Assembly: GCA_045577175.1 (NCBI GenBank)
Contig: JAZNHT010000057.1
Location: 1-64,000, forward strand
Direction of reading: 5' to 3'
Length of the DNA: 64,000 nucleotides
DNA from: SIG701 sp045577175
Lineage (GTDB): Bacteria > Bacillota > Clostridia > Oscillospirales > CAG-272
Below the pieces are notes generated by a model, which was not told where the DNA came from, did not search any database, and saw nothing but the letters and a program-made list of their open reading frames with translations. This document shows, piece after piece, positions 41,069-49,604 of the stretch (the stretch's first letter is position 1; each line of letters begins with the position of its first letter). A program made the position numbers and the translations under genes.

Positions 41069-42578
41069 ACTGAAGATATTCGTTCAGAGATTCCATGATC
41101 TCAAGCGATTTGTAGAAGTCGTTGAGCACCTTGTTCGCCGAAACCTCATTCTCTGCATACATGGACGCGAAGTTCGACAGCCCTTTTTCCTTAGCTTCAA
41201 AGTGCGGTGCGTAGAACAGCTTGAAGATGCCGCTTTGGAAGCCGAAGTAGCAGATGGCGGGATCGTAGTACATGCCGTCAAAGATGAAATCGAGCATTTC
41301 GGGCGTCTCGGGATCCTGCGAAATCTGACCGTCTAAGACGATGTCGTAGTACGTATCCTTTACGCCGCCCTCGGTGCCGCTGTAGAAGGCGAGCAGCTCA
41401 AGCGTTGCGCCGACCAGCTCGGGATTGCGGATCGTTGTCGGTACACAGAGAGGACCCGAGCAGTCGGTAACGTAGTACGCTCCCTGATTTTCATCGAACA
41501 TCGGCACGGGCAGAATACCGTAGTCAATGTCGTATTCGCGGAGCCCTTCCGTGTAGGAAAGCATACAGCCCATAAACAGAACCTGACCGGTGGGCAGGTA
41601 CAGATCCGCCTCGCCGTTCTTCGGATTCGTGCAGATATGCTCGTTCGACCAGCGCGCGACCGTATCCATAATGGTTACGGATTTCTCCGTGTTGATTACA
41701 AGCTGCAAACGACCGTCCTCATCCTTTGCCGTGATCGGCTGGTTGCAGGATGTCCACAGTCCCGTGGTGGGCGGATTGCCGATACCGTAGTGGTCGGAGC
41801 TGTCCCATACGCCGTCGTTGTTTACATCCTGCACGAACAGGCGTGCGGCGGATTCCATGGCATCCAGCGTCCATTTGTAATCCTTGACAAGCTGGTAGAA
41901 ATCGGGCATTCCTTCAATGTCCGCCGCGATTTCTTTATTGAACAGAACAACCGCAGGGGAGGGGATCAGATAATCGTTGATGCCGTAGTAGGTGCTCTCA
42001 CCGAGGCGAAGCTGCTCCATCTGTTCGGCGTTCCACCAGTCGGCGGTGAGATCTGCGTGCGGCAGCATATCCAGCGGATAGAGCGTGCCGCTGGTGACAA
42101 ACGAGGCAATCGAGTCGATCTGGTGCATGAGAACACACTGATAATCGTCATCGCCTGCGCCGACAGAGGAGTTGATTGCCTGAATCATCGGGACATAGGA
42201 GGGTTCAAAGCGGGTGTGGATCAGCTTGACACCGAGTGCCTCCTCCACGGCGATCTGGCGGTCGTAGATGGCGGATTGCATCGGATCGGAGGATTCCTCT
42301 CCGTTCCAGAAGAAGTACGTTTTATGCGGACCGTTTCCGAAGCCGGCAACGTGGAACGTTTCGTCTCCGAAATCGAGCTCATCCACAGGTACGCTGTGCA
42401 TTCTTTGTGCATCCGTTTCGGGAGCTGTCTCCGGCTCTGTTTCGGCGGACGTGTCTGCATCCGTGTCCGCTTCCGTTCCGTCGCCCGCGAGCACGGGATC
42501 CGGCTGCTTCGTCTCACCGCAGGCGGCAAGCGGAAGCACAAGCAGAAGCACGAGCATCAGACTAAGTAATTTTTTCAT
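41067..42578 (-). CDS. Extracellular solute-binding lipoprotein, paralogue 3
   Basis: This 503-residue lipoprotein (LPLAACGE) belongs to the family of the proteins at 12732 and 15396. It shares EESSDPMQSAIYDRQIAVEE, WWNAEQMEQLRLGESTYYG and the Ca-loop-like DVNNDGVWDSSD near 265, but is more divergent (GNGPHKTYFFW in place of DWQAYS...). The ligand may therefore differ. Its own strong promoter and a small hairpin in the leader are seen; no permease or regulator is adjacent. Confidence 0.88.
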   Translation of the reverse strand: MKKLLSLMLVLLLVLPLAACGETKQPDPVLAGDGTEADTDADTSAETEPETAPETDAQRMHSVPVDELDFGDETFHVAGFGNGPHKTYFFWNGEESSDPMQSAIYDRQIAVEEALGVKLIHTRFEPSYVPMIQAINSSVGAGDDDYQCVLMHQIDSIASFVTSGTLYPLDMLPHADLTADWWNAEQMEQLRLGESTYYGINDYLIPSPAVVLFNKEIAADIEGMPDFYQLVKDYKWTLDAMESAARLFVQDVNNDGVWDSSDHYGIGNPPTTGLWTSCNQPITAKDEDGRLQLVINTEKSVTIMDTVARWSNEHICTNPKNGEADLYLPTGQVLFMGCMLSYTEGLREYDIDYGILPVPMFDENQGAYYVTDCSGPLCVPTTIRNPELVGATLELLAFYSGTEGGVKDTYYDIVLDGQISQDPETPEMLDFIFDGMYYDPAICYFGFQSGIFKLFYAPHFEAKEKGLSNFASMYAENEVSANKVLNDFYKSLEIMESLNEYLQ

Positions 42579-42626
42579 ACTGTCTCTCCTTATGTAAAAT
42601 CAAGTGCGCGTTTTGCACTTTGTTGT

Positions 42627-42655
42627 ATTGTAGCACGAGATCGGTTGGTTGTCAA
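42627..42655 (-). promoter_or_regulatory. Consensus SigA promoter of binding-protein gene 3
   Basis: On the minus strand TTGACA (42655-42650), 17 bp, TACAAT (42632-42627). The leader contains the inverted repeat AAGTGC...GCACTT. Confidence 0.85.
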
Positions 42656-42725
42656 TATATTTTGGGTATTTTGTCTAAAAGCAGAGCAGGTGAATCTCCT
42701 TGCCTATCAAAAGTGTATAAAAAGA

Positions 42726-42753
42726 AAACCGTTTTTTGCAGAAAACGGTTTTT
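42726..42753 (-). terminator. Terminator downstream of asnS
   Basis: AAAACCGTTTT/AAAACGGTTTT stem with a T-rich run on the minus strand. Confidence 0.7.
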
Positions 42754-42817
42754 CATATGTCAGCAGATATTGTTCGGCACGGATGCTTTCATGCCCTGAA
42801 GGTTTTCGGGAGGGGGG

Positions 42818-42853
42818 ACGGGGGAACCCCTTTTGTAAAAGGGGTTCCCCCGT
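42818..42853. repeat. Long GC-rich hairpin 3' of asnS
   Basis: A nearly perfect 17-bp stem, ACGGGGGAACCCCTTTT paired to its complement around a two-base loop. It lacks a T-tract, so it is probably an RNA-stabilising or repeat element between asnS and its terminator. Confidence 0.6.
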
Positions 42854-42870
42854 TATATCCATATTCTCTC

Positions 42871-44262
42871 TTACAGCTCGCACGTGCCGACGGTGCGCGG
42901 GAAGGGCAGTACGTCGCGGATGTTGGACACACCCGTGAGGTACATGACGCATCTTTCAAAGCCGAGACCGAAGCCTGCGTGACGGGCGGAGCCGTACTTG
43001 CGCAGATCGAGGTAGAAATCGTATGCCTCTTTCTCCAGACCGAGCTCGTCCATGCGCGCGGCGAGCTTGTCGTAATCGTCCTCACGCTGGGAGCCGCCGA
43101 TGATCTCGCCGATGCCGGGCACGAGACAGTCCATAGCCGCGACTGTTTTGCCGTCCTCGTTCAGCTTCATGTAGAACGCCTTGATCTCCTTCGGATAATC
43201 GGTGACAAATACGGGACGCTTGAAAATCGTCTCGGTCAGATAGCGCTCGTGCTCCGTCTGCAAATCACAGCCCCAGTAGACCTTGTAATCGAACTCGTCG
43301 TTGTGCTCCTCAAGCAGTTTGATCGCTTCGGTGTAGGTGACGTGACCGAAATCGCTTGCGACGACGTGGTTCAGTCTCTCAAGAAGCTCCTTGTCCACGA
43401 ACTGATTGAAGAATGCCATCTCCTCCGGTGCGTTCTCCAGAACGTACGCGATGATGTATTTAATCATGTCCTCGGCGAGAGCCATGTCGTCCGCGAGATC
43501 GGCAAAGGCGATCTCCGGCTCGATCATCCAGAACTCAGCCGCATGGCGCGTCGTGTTCGAATTTTCCGCACGGAACGTCGGACCGAACGTGTAGATGTTC
43601 TTGAACGCCATCGCGAACGTCTCGCCGTTCAGCTGACCGCTGACGGTAAGGCTCGTCTTCTTGCCGAAGAAATCCTGTGCGTAATCTACCGCGCCGTCCT
43701 CCGTCATCGGGACAGCGGCGGGGTCCATCGTCGTGACCTGGAACATCTCACCCGCGCCTTCGCAGTCGGAGCCGGTGATCAGCGGGGTATGAACGTACAC
43801 AAATCCGCGCTCCTGGAAGAATTTGTGGATCGCAAACGCAGCGATGGAGCGCACGCGGAAGACAGCCTGGAACAGGTTCGTTCTCGGACGCAGGTGCGTG
43901 ATCGTGCGCAGAAATTCGGGCGAGTGGCGCTTTTTCTGCAAAGGATAATCCGGCGTAGACGCACCTTCCACGGTCACGTCGGATGCCTGAATCTCAAACG
44001 GCTGCTTTGCGTCGGGGGTCAAAACAAGCGTGCCCTTCACGATGACGGCGGTGCCGACATTCAGCTTGGAGATCGCACCGAAGTTTGCGAGTGCGTCGCC
44101 GTAAACAATCTGCACCGGCTCGAAAAACGTGCCGTCATTCACAACAAGGAAGCCGAACGCCTTGGACGCGCGGTTGTTTCTCACCCAGCCTCCGACCGTT
44201 ATTTCTTTGTCCGCATACGCGGCGGTGTTTTTGAACAGTTCTTTTACACTAATCAGATCCAT
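42871..44262 (-). CDS. asnS: Asparaginyl-tRNA synthetase
   Basis: This 463-residue class IIb enzyme has an N-terminal OB fold binding the anticodon ([19 protein letters not shown]) and a catalytic domain with motif 2 ([19 protein letters not shown]) and motif 3 ([13 protein letters not shown]). The AsnRS identity follows from the [11 protein letters not shown] start and the [17 protein letters not shown] block. It charges tRNA-Asn in the cytoplasm. GTGAGG precedes the ATG. Confidence 0.95.
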   Translation of the reverse strand: MDLISVKELFKNTAAYADKEITVGGWVRNNRASKAFGFLVVNDGTFFEPVQIVYGDALANFGAISKLNVGTAVIVKGTLVLTPDAKQPFEIQASDVTVEGASTPDYPLQKKRHSPEFLRTITHLRPRTNLFQAVFRVRSIAAFAIHKFFQERGFVYVHTPLITGSDCEGAGEMFQVTTMDPAAVPMTEDGAVDYAQDFFGKKTSLTVSGQLNGETFAMAFKNIYTFGPTFRAENSNTTRHAAEFWMIEPEIAFADLADDMALAEDMIKYIIAYVLENAPEEMAFFNQFVDKELLERLNHVVASDFGHVTYTEAIKLLEEHNDEFDYKVYWGCDLQTEHERYLTETIFKRPVFVTDYPKEIKAFYMKLNEDGKTVAAMDCLVPGIGEIIGGSQREDDYDKLAARMDELGLEKEAYDFYLDLRKYGSARHAGFGLGFERCVMYLTGVSNIRDVLPFPRTVGTCEL

Positions 44263-44294
44263 AGTAACCTCACAGTAATCGGTTTATAAAGATT

Positions 44295-44323
44295 ATTATA
44301 GCACGCCTCGGCGGAAAATGCAA
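44295..44323 (-). promoter_or_regulatory. SigA promoter of asnS
   Basis: On the minus strand TTGCAT (44323-44318), 17 bp, TATAAT (44300-44295). Confidence 0.75.
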
Positions 44324-44449
44324 CGCTGTTTTGCGTTCTTTTTGTAAAAATACCCTTGTTTTGCATCCGTTATTCTTGATTTTTGAGAAAAAAGGTGTGC
44401 ATTGTTCCTTGGATAAGACGATTTCTCAAGAGAAAAAAGAAAAAACCTC

Positions 44450-44478
44450 TTGCAATCCGCGCCCGTGTGTGCTATAAT
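44450..44478 (+). promoter_or_regulatory. SigA promoter of the tRNA gene
   Basis: TTGCAA at 44450-44455 and TATAAT at 44473-44478, 17-bp spacer. Confidence 0.75.
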
Positions 44479-44490
44479 GGAAAAGCATTC

Positions 44491-44567
44491 GGAGGCGTAG
44501 CTCAGCTGGTCAGAGCGCACGGTTCACATCCGTGAGGTCATGGGTTCGAGCCCCCTCGTCTCCACCA
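44491..44567 (+). tRNA. tRNA-Val (CAC), prophage attachment site
   Basis: A cloverleaf is readable: acceptor GGAGGCG/CGTCTCC (one G-T pair), D arm GCTC/GAGC, anticodon arm CACGG-TTCACAT-CCGTG with anticodon CAC, T loop TTCGAGC, and an encoded CCA. The T stem has one mismatch (T against C). The prophage integrase lies directly downstream, so the 3' half of this gene is the likely attL/attB core. Confidence 0.88.
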
Positions 44568-44574
44568 AAACACA

Positions 44575-44603
44575 AAAAAGCGCCGAAATATCGGCGCTTT
44601 TTT
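44575..44603 (+). terminator. Terminator of the tRNA gene
   Basis: AAAGCGCCGA/TCGGCGCTTT stem with a T-tract. It may also terminate int from the other side. Confidence 0.8.
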
Positions 44604-44649
44604 GTGTTCAAACAAGAATCAAACAAGAATTATGCGGTGTTTCAATATT

Positions 44650-45789
44650 TTATTGATTGTTTCGAGGCTTTGGAGAGATCTGATCGAGCACGGAAAGCGC
44701 TCGCTCCTCCTCCTTGGGATACAGGTGAGAATAGGTATTCCATGTCATTTCTACCTTACTATGGCCGAGGCGACGCGCTATTTCCTGAATGTTAATTCCT
44801 GCATTCACAAGTACTGATGCGTGGGAATGGCGAAAATCATGTATGCGTATGTGCGGCAGTCCTGCGGCGGAGCTGTAAGCGGTGTTTCTGTGTTCCACGG
44901 AAGAATCTCTGAGAACTGATTGCCCTCCGCAGACACGGAAGTCTTCAGAGAAGCTGCGTTCAAGCATGTGGCGACGCTTTTGGGCTTCCAGCGCATCGGC
45001 AAGCGGGCGCGGTATCTGCAGATCACGATAAGAAGACTTATTTTTTGGCGGTGTCTCTATGTCACCGCCTTTTATTTTTTGTGCTATACTGCGGCGAACG
45101 TGCAGAATGTTCCCCTCGATGTCGGACCATTTCAGGGCATTGATCTCTCCCTTTCGCATCCCGGTGTAAAATGCCAGCATGAAAAAGGTGTGATACCGCC
45201 AGTCGTTTTTTTCGATGGCACTTATTTCCGCAGCGGAGATAAAAGCGAGAAACTGTTCCGGCGTGTAATAGTGGAGTGTGTCTGCAGGCTTTTCGAATAG
45301 CACCTCTTTGAAATTGCCCACCTGTTTCAAGGGATTCGTCGAAATATATTCAAAACGAACAGCCCAGTTTAAGACGGTGTTCAGTTCTTTGAAGATGTTC
45401 CGCTTCATGGTGATCGTGAGATCGGATTCTCCGATGCTCAGCTTCCACTTGTTAAGCGTTTTGGGCGTGAGCTGATCCAGGCGGAGATCGCCGATGTGCG
45501 GGATGACATGGGTATTCAGCACTTGTTTGGATTTATCGTAGGAGGTCGCTCGGACTTCCTGCTTTTTTGATGCGAGCTGCTCGTCGATCAGTTCACGGAG
45601 GGTGATCTGAGCGGCGGGCGTTTCGTTTATGTATTGGCGCCGGAGATCTTCTTCTGTATCAGCGGCAGCCTTACTGCCATATACCACGCGGGCGACCTGC
45701 TTGTATTTACCCGTCCTGTCCGTATAGCTTACGATGACGCGGTATTTTTGCAGACCGTCTTTTTTGCCATCCAGTTTGTAAATGGGAAT
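44650..45789 (-). CDS. int: Prophage tyrosine integrase
   Basis: This is about 379 residues if translation starts at 45789. An N-terminal arm-binding domain (IPIYKLDGKKDGLQKYRV) is followed by a SAM-like core-binding domain and a catalytic domain with Arg in GMRKGEINALKW, Lys in NKSSYRDLQIP, HDFRHSHAS and LGHSKVEMTWNTYSHLY. It integrates and excises the prophage at the tRNA-Val gene. Homologues start with Met where ATT lies here, and no ATG, GTG or TTG is in frame before the GTG at 45687. The start may be ATT, CTG or lost. It is the last gene of the leftward lysogeny operon. Confidence 0.85.
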   Translation of the reverse strand: MPIYKLDGKKDGLQKYRVIVSYTDRTGKYKQVARVVYGSKAAADTEEDLRRQYINETPAAQITLRELIDEQLASKKQEVRATSYDKSKQVLNTHVIPHIGDLRLDQLTPKTLNKWKLSIGESDLTITMKRNIFKELNTVLNWAVRFEYISTNPLKQVGNFKEVLFEKPADTLHYYTPEQFLAFISAAEISAIEKNDWRYHTFFMLAFYTGMRKGEINALKWSDIEGNILHVRRSIAQKIKGGDIETPPKNKSSYRDLQIPRPLADALEAQKRRHMLERSFSEDFRVCGGQSVLRDSSVEHRNTAYSSAAGLPHIRIHDFRHSHASVLVNAGINIQEIARRLGHSKVEMTWNTYSHLYPKEEERALSVLDQISPKPRNNQ

Positions 45790-45840
45790 AGGTGATCATC
45801 TGCCTTTCGTGTGGTATGATGGTTAATTGGAGTATGTGGA

Positions 45841-46608
45841 TTAATATAAAATTGCATGGAATCTCAAAAGGCAACAAACCGATGCCATAGCAAGCACAAG
45901 AAGTGTTATGCCTGCTATGAGTATTCTGTGAGTTCTCTGCTGTATTTTTTGATGCATTTGAATCACGATATGTTTATTGATAAATGTGTAAAAAATCATC
46001 AGCATCCACCCCGTGCCCGGTGACTTGGTTATGACGTTCCATACAACCATAACGATTGCGCTGTTAATCCACGACATATTTTCTACAAATTTTATTGTAA
46101 AGGTTTTCTTGGTTGCGCCAATTAGCAGTGGTACAAGTGTATACGAGAAAGTGAACAGCACAAAGTCCGCAAATGCCGCAAAAAGCGCATAGCCGAACGG
46201 ATACTCCTTAACGACACTATATATAAGTAATTCAAGCACGAACGCAAGCGAAAGCAAGACACTAACGGTGATTGCGCTTCTTGTGAAACTGGGAGAGCCT
46301 TTTCCTTTTATTGATTTAGTCGGCTTTTCCGCTGGTTGCTTTGGTTCGTTGTTTTCGACGGTAATCTCGGAGGGAGTCTCTTGTTGTTGGCTTCTTTTCC
46401 ACCGAAGGAAATCGTCGTACTGCTGTTTTTGTTCCGCATCGGATAGAACAAGGTATGCCGCGTTCAGTCGCTTCCAGTGTTCTTTTGCAAATTTCGGATC
46501 TTCTTTGAATTTGTCAGGATGATACTTTACAGAAAGCGCTCTGTACGCCATAGTGATTACTTCAAGAGAGGCATTTTCGGCTATTTCCAGTATTTCATAA
46601 TATGTCAT
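45841..46608 (-). CDS. J-domain membrane protein of the lysogeny module
   Basis: This 255-residue protein has an N-terminal DnaJ domain (YYEILEIAENASLEVI, with the HPD motif in VKYHPDKF), a polar linker, then about four membrane helices (ITVSVLLSLAFVLELLIY, ALFAAFADFVLFTFSY, INSAIVMVVWNVI and ILIAGITLLVLAMASVCC). It should recruit Hsp70 to the membrane. It lies between cI and int, is not needed for a lytic cycle, and is likely expressed in the lysogen, so exclusion of other phages is a plausible but unproven role. Confidence 0.75.
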   Translation of the reverse strand: MTYYEILEIAENASLEVITMAYRALSVKYHPDKFKEDPKFAKEHWKRLNAAYLVLSDAEQKQQYDDFLRWKRSQQQETPSEITVENNEPKQPAEKPTKSIKGKGSPSFTRSAITVSVLLSLAFVLELLIYSVVKEYPFGYALFAAFADFVLFTFSYTLVPLLIGATKKTFTIKFVENMSWINSAIVMVVWNVITKSPGTGWMLMIFYTFINKHIVIQMHQKIQQRTHRILIAGITLLVLAMASVCCLLRFHAILY

Positions 46609-46643
46609 TATATTGTCCTTCCTTGACGGTATGTATTCGTTTA

Positions 46644-47165
46644 TTACTTTATATCGCTTTGGAACGCCACAGCTTTGCTAACGATAGTACGAAGTATAAA
46701 GCCTATGAGTGCAGATACGATGAGAATTACCCAAGTTTTTGTATCGGAAAAAAAGTAGGTTTTTGCGGTCATAAACGGAACGGTAAAAAAAGAAATAATC
46801 ATAAAGAGGATGTCTGCCACCAGTACCCACGACAGTAGGATGTGATAAATAACGGACAGTTTTTGGGGCTTAAATACACGAAATGAACTGTGCGGGTTTT
46901 CGTGGGAAAGATAGAGAATCGATGGTATGCTGAAAACCCATGTAAAACAAAAGTGAAGGAGGCTAAACATATGGAGCAGAAAAGCAATGATGCCGAACAG
47001 CCAACCAAAATAATAAATGCATAGTGTTAAGAGAACGCCGTGCGTAAGCGTGAGGACAAGGGGAGCGCCAAACGGATAGGGACTAAACCCTTGTTGAATA
47101 AAACTCCCGCATTGAAAAGTCAGTTCTGCTGTGAACAGAAGCAAAATAATAAAAGCAATAGACAT
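46644..47165 (-). CDS. Multi-pass membrane protein of the lysogeny module
   Basis: This 173-residue protein has about five hydrophobic helices (MSIAFIILLLFTAELTF, LVLTLTHGVLLTLCIYYFG, WLFGIIAFLLHMFSLLHF and later WVLVADILFMIISFF, WVILIVSALIGFILRTIV). No family is recognised. The ATG at 47165 has GAGGAG directly upstream, just past the cI stop, so it is co-transcribed with the repressor and therefore made in the lysogen. It is probably a functional partner of the J-domain protein. Confidence 0.65.
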   Translation of the reverse strand: MSIAFIILLLFTAELTFQCGSFIQQGFSPYPFGAPLVLTLTHGVLLTLCIYYFGWLFGIIAFLLHMFSLLHFCFTWVFSIPSILYLSHENPHSSFRVFKPQKLSVIYHILLSWVLVADILFMIISFFTVPFMTAKTYFFSDTKTWVILIVSALIGFILRTIVSKAVAFQSDIK

Positions 47166-47176
47166 ATATATGCTCC

Positions 47177-47791
47177 TCAAAAACTCCGTCTTAATTCCAC
47201 TACCTTGCCGAGCACGCGAACGGGCAGCTCCATGATTTCACGCTTGGAAAACACCCTCGGCTCGTACATAGGATTATTTGCAATCAGACTGATACCGGTT
47301 GCTTGTTTTATAACGCGCTTGCAGGTAGCCTCATCTCCGTTCACCATGACGATTGCCGTTTCGCCGTTCTCAACGTCTTCCTGTTGGCGAACGATAACGG
47401 TATCCCCGTCAAGAATATGCGGGGCCATACTGTCACCTTTTATGCGCAGTGCAAAAAACTTGCCGCTTGCGGCGAGTTCTTCCGCAATTTCCTCGTAGTC
47501 GAGGACGTCCTCGATTGCGTCAATCGGAATACCGGCGGCGACGTATCCGAATACAGGGATACGCACGCCTTTTTTTGTTGTATGACCTTGAAGGTCGGCA
47601 TCATCTGAAAAACCAAGTAAATATTCCAATGTAACACCAAATATTTGCGCCATACTCGTAGCGACTTCAATGTCTGGGCTTGTCCTTCCGGTTTCCCATT
47701 GAGAAATCGCAGTTTGATGCACGTTGAGCACTTTCGCAAGTTTTTGTTGCGAGTAACCATTCTTCTTGCGCAACTCTTGTACTCTATTCAT
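47177..47791 (-). CDS. LexA-like CI repressor
   Basis: This 204-residue protein has an N-terminal HTH (YSQQKLAKVLNVHQTAISQWE) and a C-terminal S24 autopeptidase domain. A cleavage-site-like Ala-Gly in YVAAGIP is near residue 86, the catalytic Ser is in KGDSMAPH near 120 and the Lys in ATCKRVI near 158. Such repressors hold the prophage silent and self-cleave after RecA activation, so the prophage is likely SOS-inducible. It is the first gene of the leftward operon. Confidence 0.92.
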   Translation of the reverse strand: MNRVQELRKKNGYSQQKLAKVLNVHQTAISQWETGRTSPDIEVATSMAQIFGVTLEYLLGFSDDADLQGHTTKKGVRIPVFGYVAAGIPIDAIEDVLDYEEIAEELAASGKFFALRIKGDSMAPHILDGDTVIVRQQEDVENGETAIVMVNGDEATCKRVIKQATGISLIANNPMYEPRVFSKREIMELPVRVLGKVVELRRSF

Positions 47792-47808
47792 ATCATCACC
47801 TCACATAA

Positions 47809-47837
47809 ATTATATTAGATTGGCTAATATTTTTCAA
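47809..47837 (-). promoter_or_regulatory. Leftward promoter of cI
   Basis: On the minus strand TTGAAA (47837-47832), 17 bp, TATAAT (47814-47809). An operator palindrome overlaps the spacer. Confidence 0.75.
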
Positions 47838-47914
47838 TAGAATTTTTGAAAAAAATATTAGAATTGCTATTGACAAGCTGCTTTTAGTGTGCTATTATAA
47901 TAGTGCAACTATTA
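47813..47914. promoter_or_regulatory. Three operator-like palindromes
   Basis: 17-bp sites at 47813-47829 (TATTAG-N5-CTAATA), 47856-47872 (TATTAG-N4-GCTATTG, imperfect) and 47898-47914 (TAATAG-N5-CTATTA). The first lies over the cI promoter, the last over the cro start region. They are the probable binding sites of CI and Cro. Confidence 0.65.
47870..47898 (+). promoter_or_regulatory. Rightward early promoter (PR-like)
   Basis: TTGACA at 47870-47875, 17 bp, TATTAT at 47893-47898. It overlaps an operator on its downstream side. Confidence 0.7.
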
Positions 47915-47933
47915 AAAACAAGGAGGCGGTATC

Positions 47934-48149
47934 GTGAATATTAGTGTTGCTCGTGAAAAACGAGGACTTACACAGTCCGAGGTTGCAAAAAAAATGAATG
48001 TATCGCAAGGGGCTGTATCGCAGTGGGAAAAAGGTATTTGTTCACCGCGCGCCGAACTTCTCCCAAAACTTGCGGACGTGCTCGGCTGCACTGTGGACGA
48101 TCTTCTCCGCCCGGCAGACACACCCGACCAAAAAGAAAATCCCGCCTGA
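47934..48149 (+). CDS. Cro-like HTH regulator
   Basis: This 71-residue XRE-family protein consists almost wholly of one HTH (LTQSEVAKKMNVSQGAVSQWE). It begins with GTG after AAGGAGG and is divergent from cI across the operator region, the standard position of Cro. It probably represses cI and starts the lytic programme. Confidence 0.88.
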   Translation: MNISVAREKRGLTQSEVAKKMNVSQGAVSQWEKGICSPRAELLPKLADVLGCTVDDLLRPADTPDQKENPA

Positions 48150-48171
48150 GCGGGAGAAAGGAGACAAATCA

Positions 48172-48471
48172 ATGACAGACATGAGCAGAGTGCGGATCCC
48201 GCCGTATAGCGTTGAGGACGCCGTGAATCTGTATCTTGATATGCCGAATATCAGGCGGACTCACATCAAGGAGCTCTTTCATGTGAGCGATACAACGGCG
48301 GGGCATCTGAAGAAGATGGCAGAGATAAAGATGCGGGAGAAGGGCATGAGCATCATGGACACGTCCGCCGTCAATATCGATGCCGCTTTTGAAGCATGGG
48401 GGATCGATATCAACGATCTGATGCGCCGTCAACAGATGCGGGACCGTATCGATCGGCGCAGGGCGAAATGA
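48172..48471 (+). CDS. Small early phage protein, HTH-like
   Basis: This 99-residue protein has a possible HTH in RRTHIKELFHVSDTTAGHLKK and a charged C-terminus. No family is recognised. AAAGGAG lies before the ATG; the open frame upstream is the cro gene in another frame. It probably regulates early genes. Confidence 0.6.
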   Translation: MTDMSRVRIPPYSVEDAVNLYLDMPNIRRTHIKELFHVSDTTAGHLKKMAEIKMREKGMSIMDTSAVNIDAAFEAWGIDINDLMRRQQMRDRIDRRRAK

Positions 48472-48501
48472 GATTCGAAGCAAATAAGGAGGGTGAGTGC
48501 T

Positions 48502-48906
48502 GTGAGAATAGGGAAGTACAAGCCGTGGATCCCCGAGGATCTGATCGTGACGATGTACGAGCAATCGCTGCACAAAAGGACGCAGATCGACATCCTGGCT
48601 CAACTGAACGATGTACCGAAGTCGGTGATCGAGGAGATACTTCGACGGCACGGGTGCAAGGTTGGTGCGACGCGCAGGATCGTGCGTACAGCCGCGGCAA
48701 AACACCTGTGGACCGTCGAGGAGGAAGCGTTTCTCAGCGAATGCTACGAGAGCGGTATGAGCCTTGCAGATATTGCCGACGCGCTCGGCAGAACTGTATT
48801 CTCGGTGAAGGCGCGTCTGAACAAGCTCGGTATCAATACAGGAAGGAGGAAGGTACGTGAAGGCAAAAATACGGCCTGCGAATCTGCCGCAGGCGAGGAA
48901 GAATGA
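48502..48906 (+). CDS. Early phage protein with two HTH-like segments
   Basis: This 134-residue protein has an HTH-like segment near its start (KRTQIDILAQLNDVPKSVIEE) and another near residue 85 (MSLADIADALGRTVFSVKAR), the latter like sigma-region-4 or SANT-like folds. The GTG at 48502 is favoured because AGGAGG lies 9 bases upstream; a GTG at 48493 sits in that site. Its end overlaps the next gene. Confidence 0.6.
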   Translation: MRIGKYKPWIPEDLIVTMYEQSLHKRTQIDILAQLNDVPKSVIEEILRRHGCKVGATRRIVRTAAAKHLWTVEEEAFLSECYESGMSLADIADALGRTVFSVKARLNKLGINTGRRKVREGKNTACESAAGEEE

Positions 48907-49291
48907 TCTGGACAAGGTGGCGAGGCAGTACATATCGGAGCAGATCGACGAATATTCGCGCGATTTGAAATGGAAGATGACGCGAAGGGTCGTGTGCTCG
49001 GTGGCGCTCGTTCTGAGCGATCAGTACGGATTCGGTGAGAAGCGGATCAAGCGCGCTGTGGAAGGAATCACGGAGATCCTCGCGGGTGTATCCGAGGATG
49101 TATACGACAAGGGCGAGATCGATCCTGCGGGCGTGGACAAGGTTGCCGACAACATGATGGCGGAGCTTCTCGACCGCGGAATCCAACTTGCGTTCGAGGG
49201 GGATCCGCTGTATGATTCGTGTGAAAAAATCAGAGAAAGGAAAAAGAAAATCGCCTCCGGCGGTGGAGCGCACGGAAGCGATCAAAGGTAA
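48857..49291 (+). CDS. Phage protein of unknown function
   Basis: This 144-residue, charged, mostly helical protein matches no family that I recognise. GTG start behind GGAGGAAGG, overlapping the preceding gene by 50 bases in another frame, which is common in phage early regions. Confidence 0.5.
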   Translation: MKAKIRPANLPQARKNDLDKVARQYISEQIDEYSRDLKWKMTRRVVCSVALVLSDQYGFGEKRIKRAVEGITEILAGVSEDVYDKGEIDPAGVDKVADNMMAELLDRGIQLAFEGDPLYDSCEKIRERKKKIASGGGAHGSDQR

Positions 49292-49298
49292 TAACCCA

Positions 49299-49604
49299 AT
49301 GAAATTATACCAAAAAACGAAGCACTTGTCAAGCGAGACGAAGGAGCTCGCAGTTGGAACGGCGATGCTTGCGGCAATCGTGATTGATTTGCGCGCGTTC
49401 CCTGCCCTCATGGCACTGCTCGCCGGAGTTCGACTTTCCACGGTTAACGTGGTATTTGCCGTTATCATGGCGATTCAGCTCGCCGCGGCTGCTGCGGGAA
49501 TTATCGTGCATGCGGCAAGATATGTTCGCGCATGCCGTGCTCCGAAAAAACTCGGTGTTCTGACGCCGCAGGAAATCTGCAGAATCTTGGAGGGAAGAAA
49601 ATGA
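49299..49604 (+). CDS. Small phage membrane protein
   Basis: This 101-residue protein has two hydrophobic helices (LAVGTAMLAAIVIDL and FAVIMAIQLAAAAAGIIVH) and a polar tail. Function unknown. The next gene overlaps it as ATGA. The ATG at 49299 follows AAAGG at a long spacing, so the start is less sure. Confidence 0.5.
   Translation: MKLYQKTKHLSSETKELAVGTAMLAAIVIDLRAFPALMALLAGVRLSTVNVVFAVIMAIQLAAAAAGIIVHAARYVRACRAPKKLGVLTPQEICRILEGRK

Noticed and set aside
47177..48149. Toxin-antitoxin pair
   Set aside because: The divergent HTH genes are explained by a CI repressor with an S24 domain and a Cro-like partner, with operators between them.
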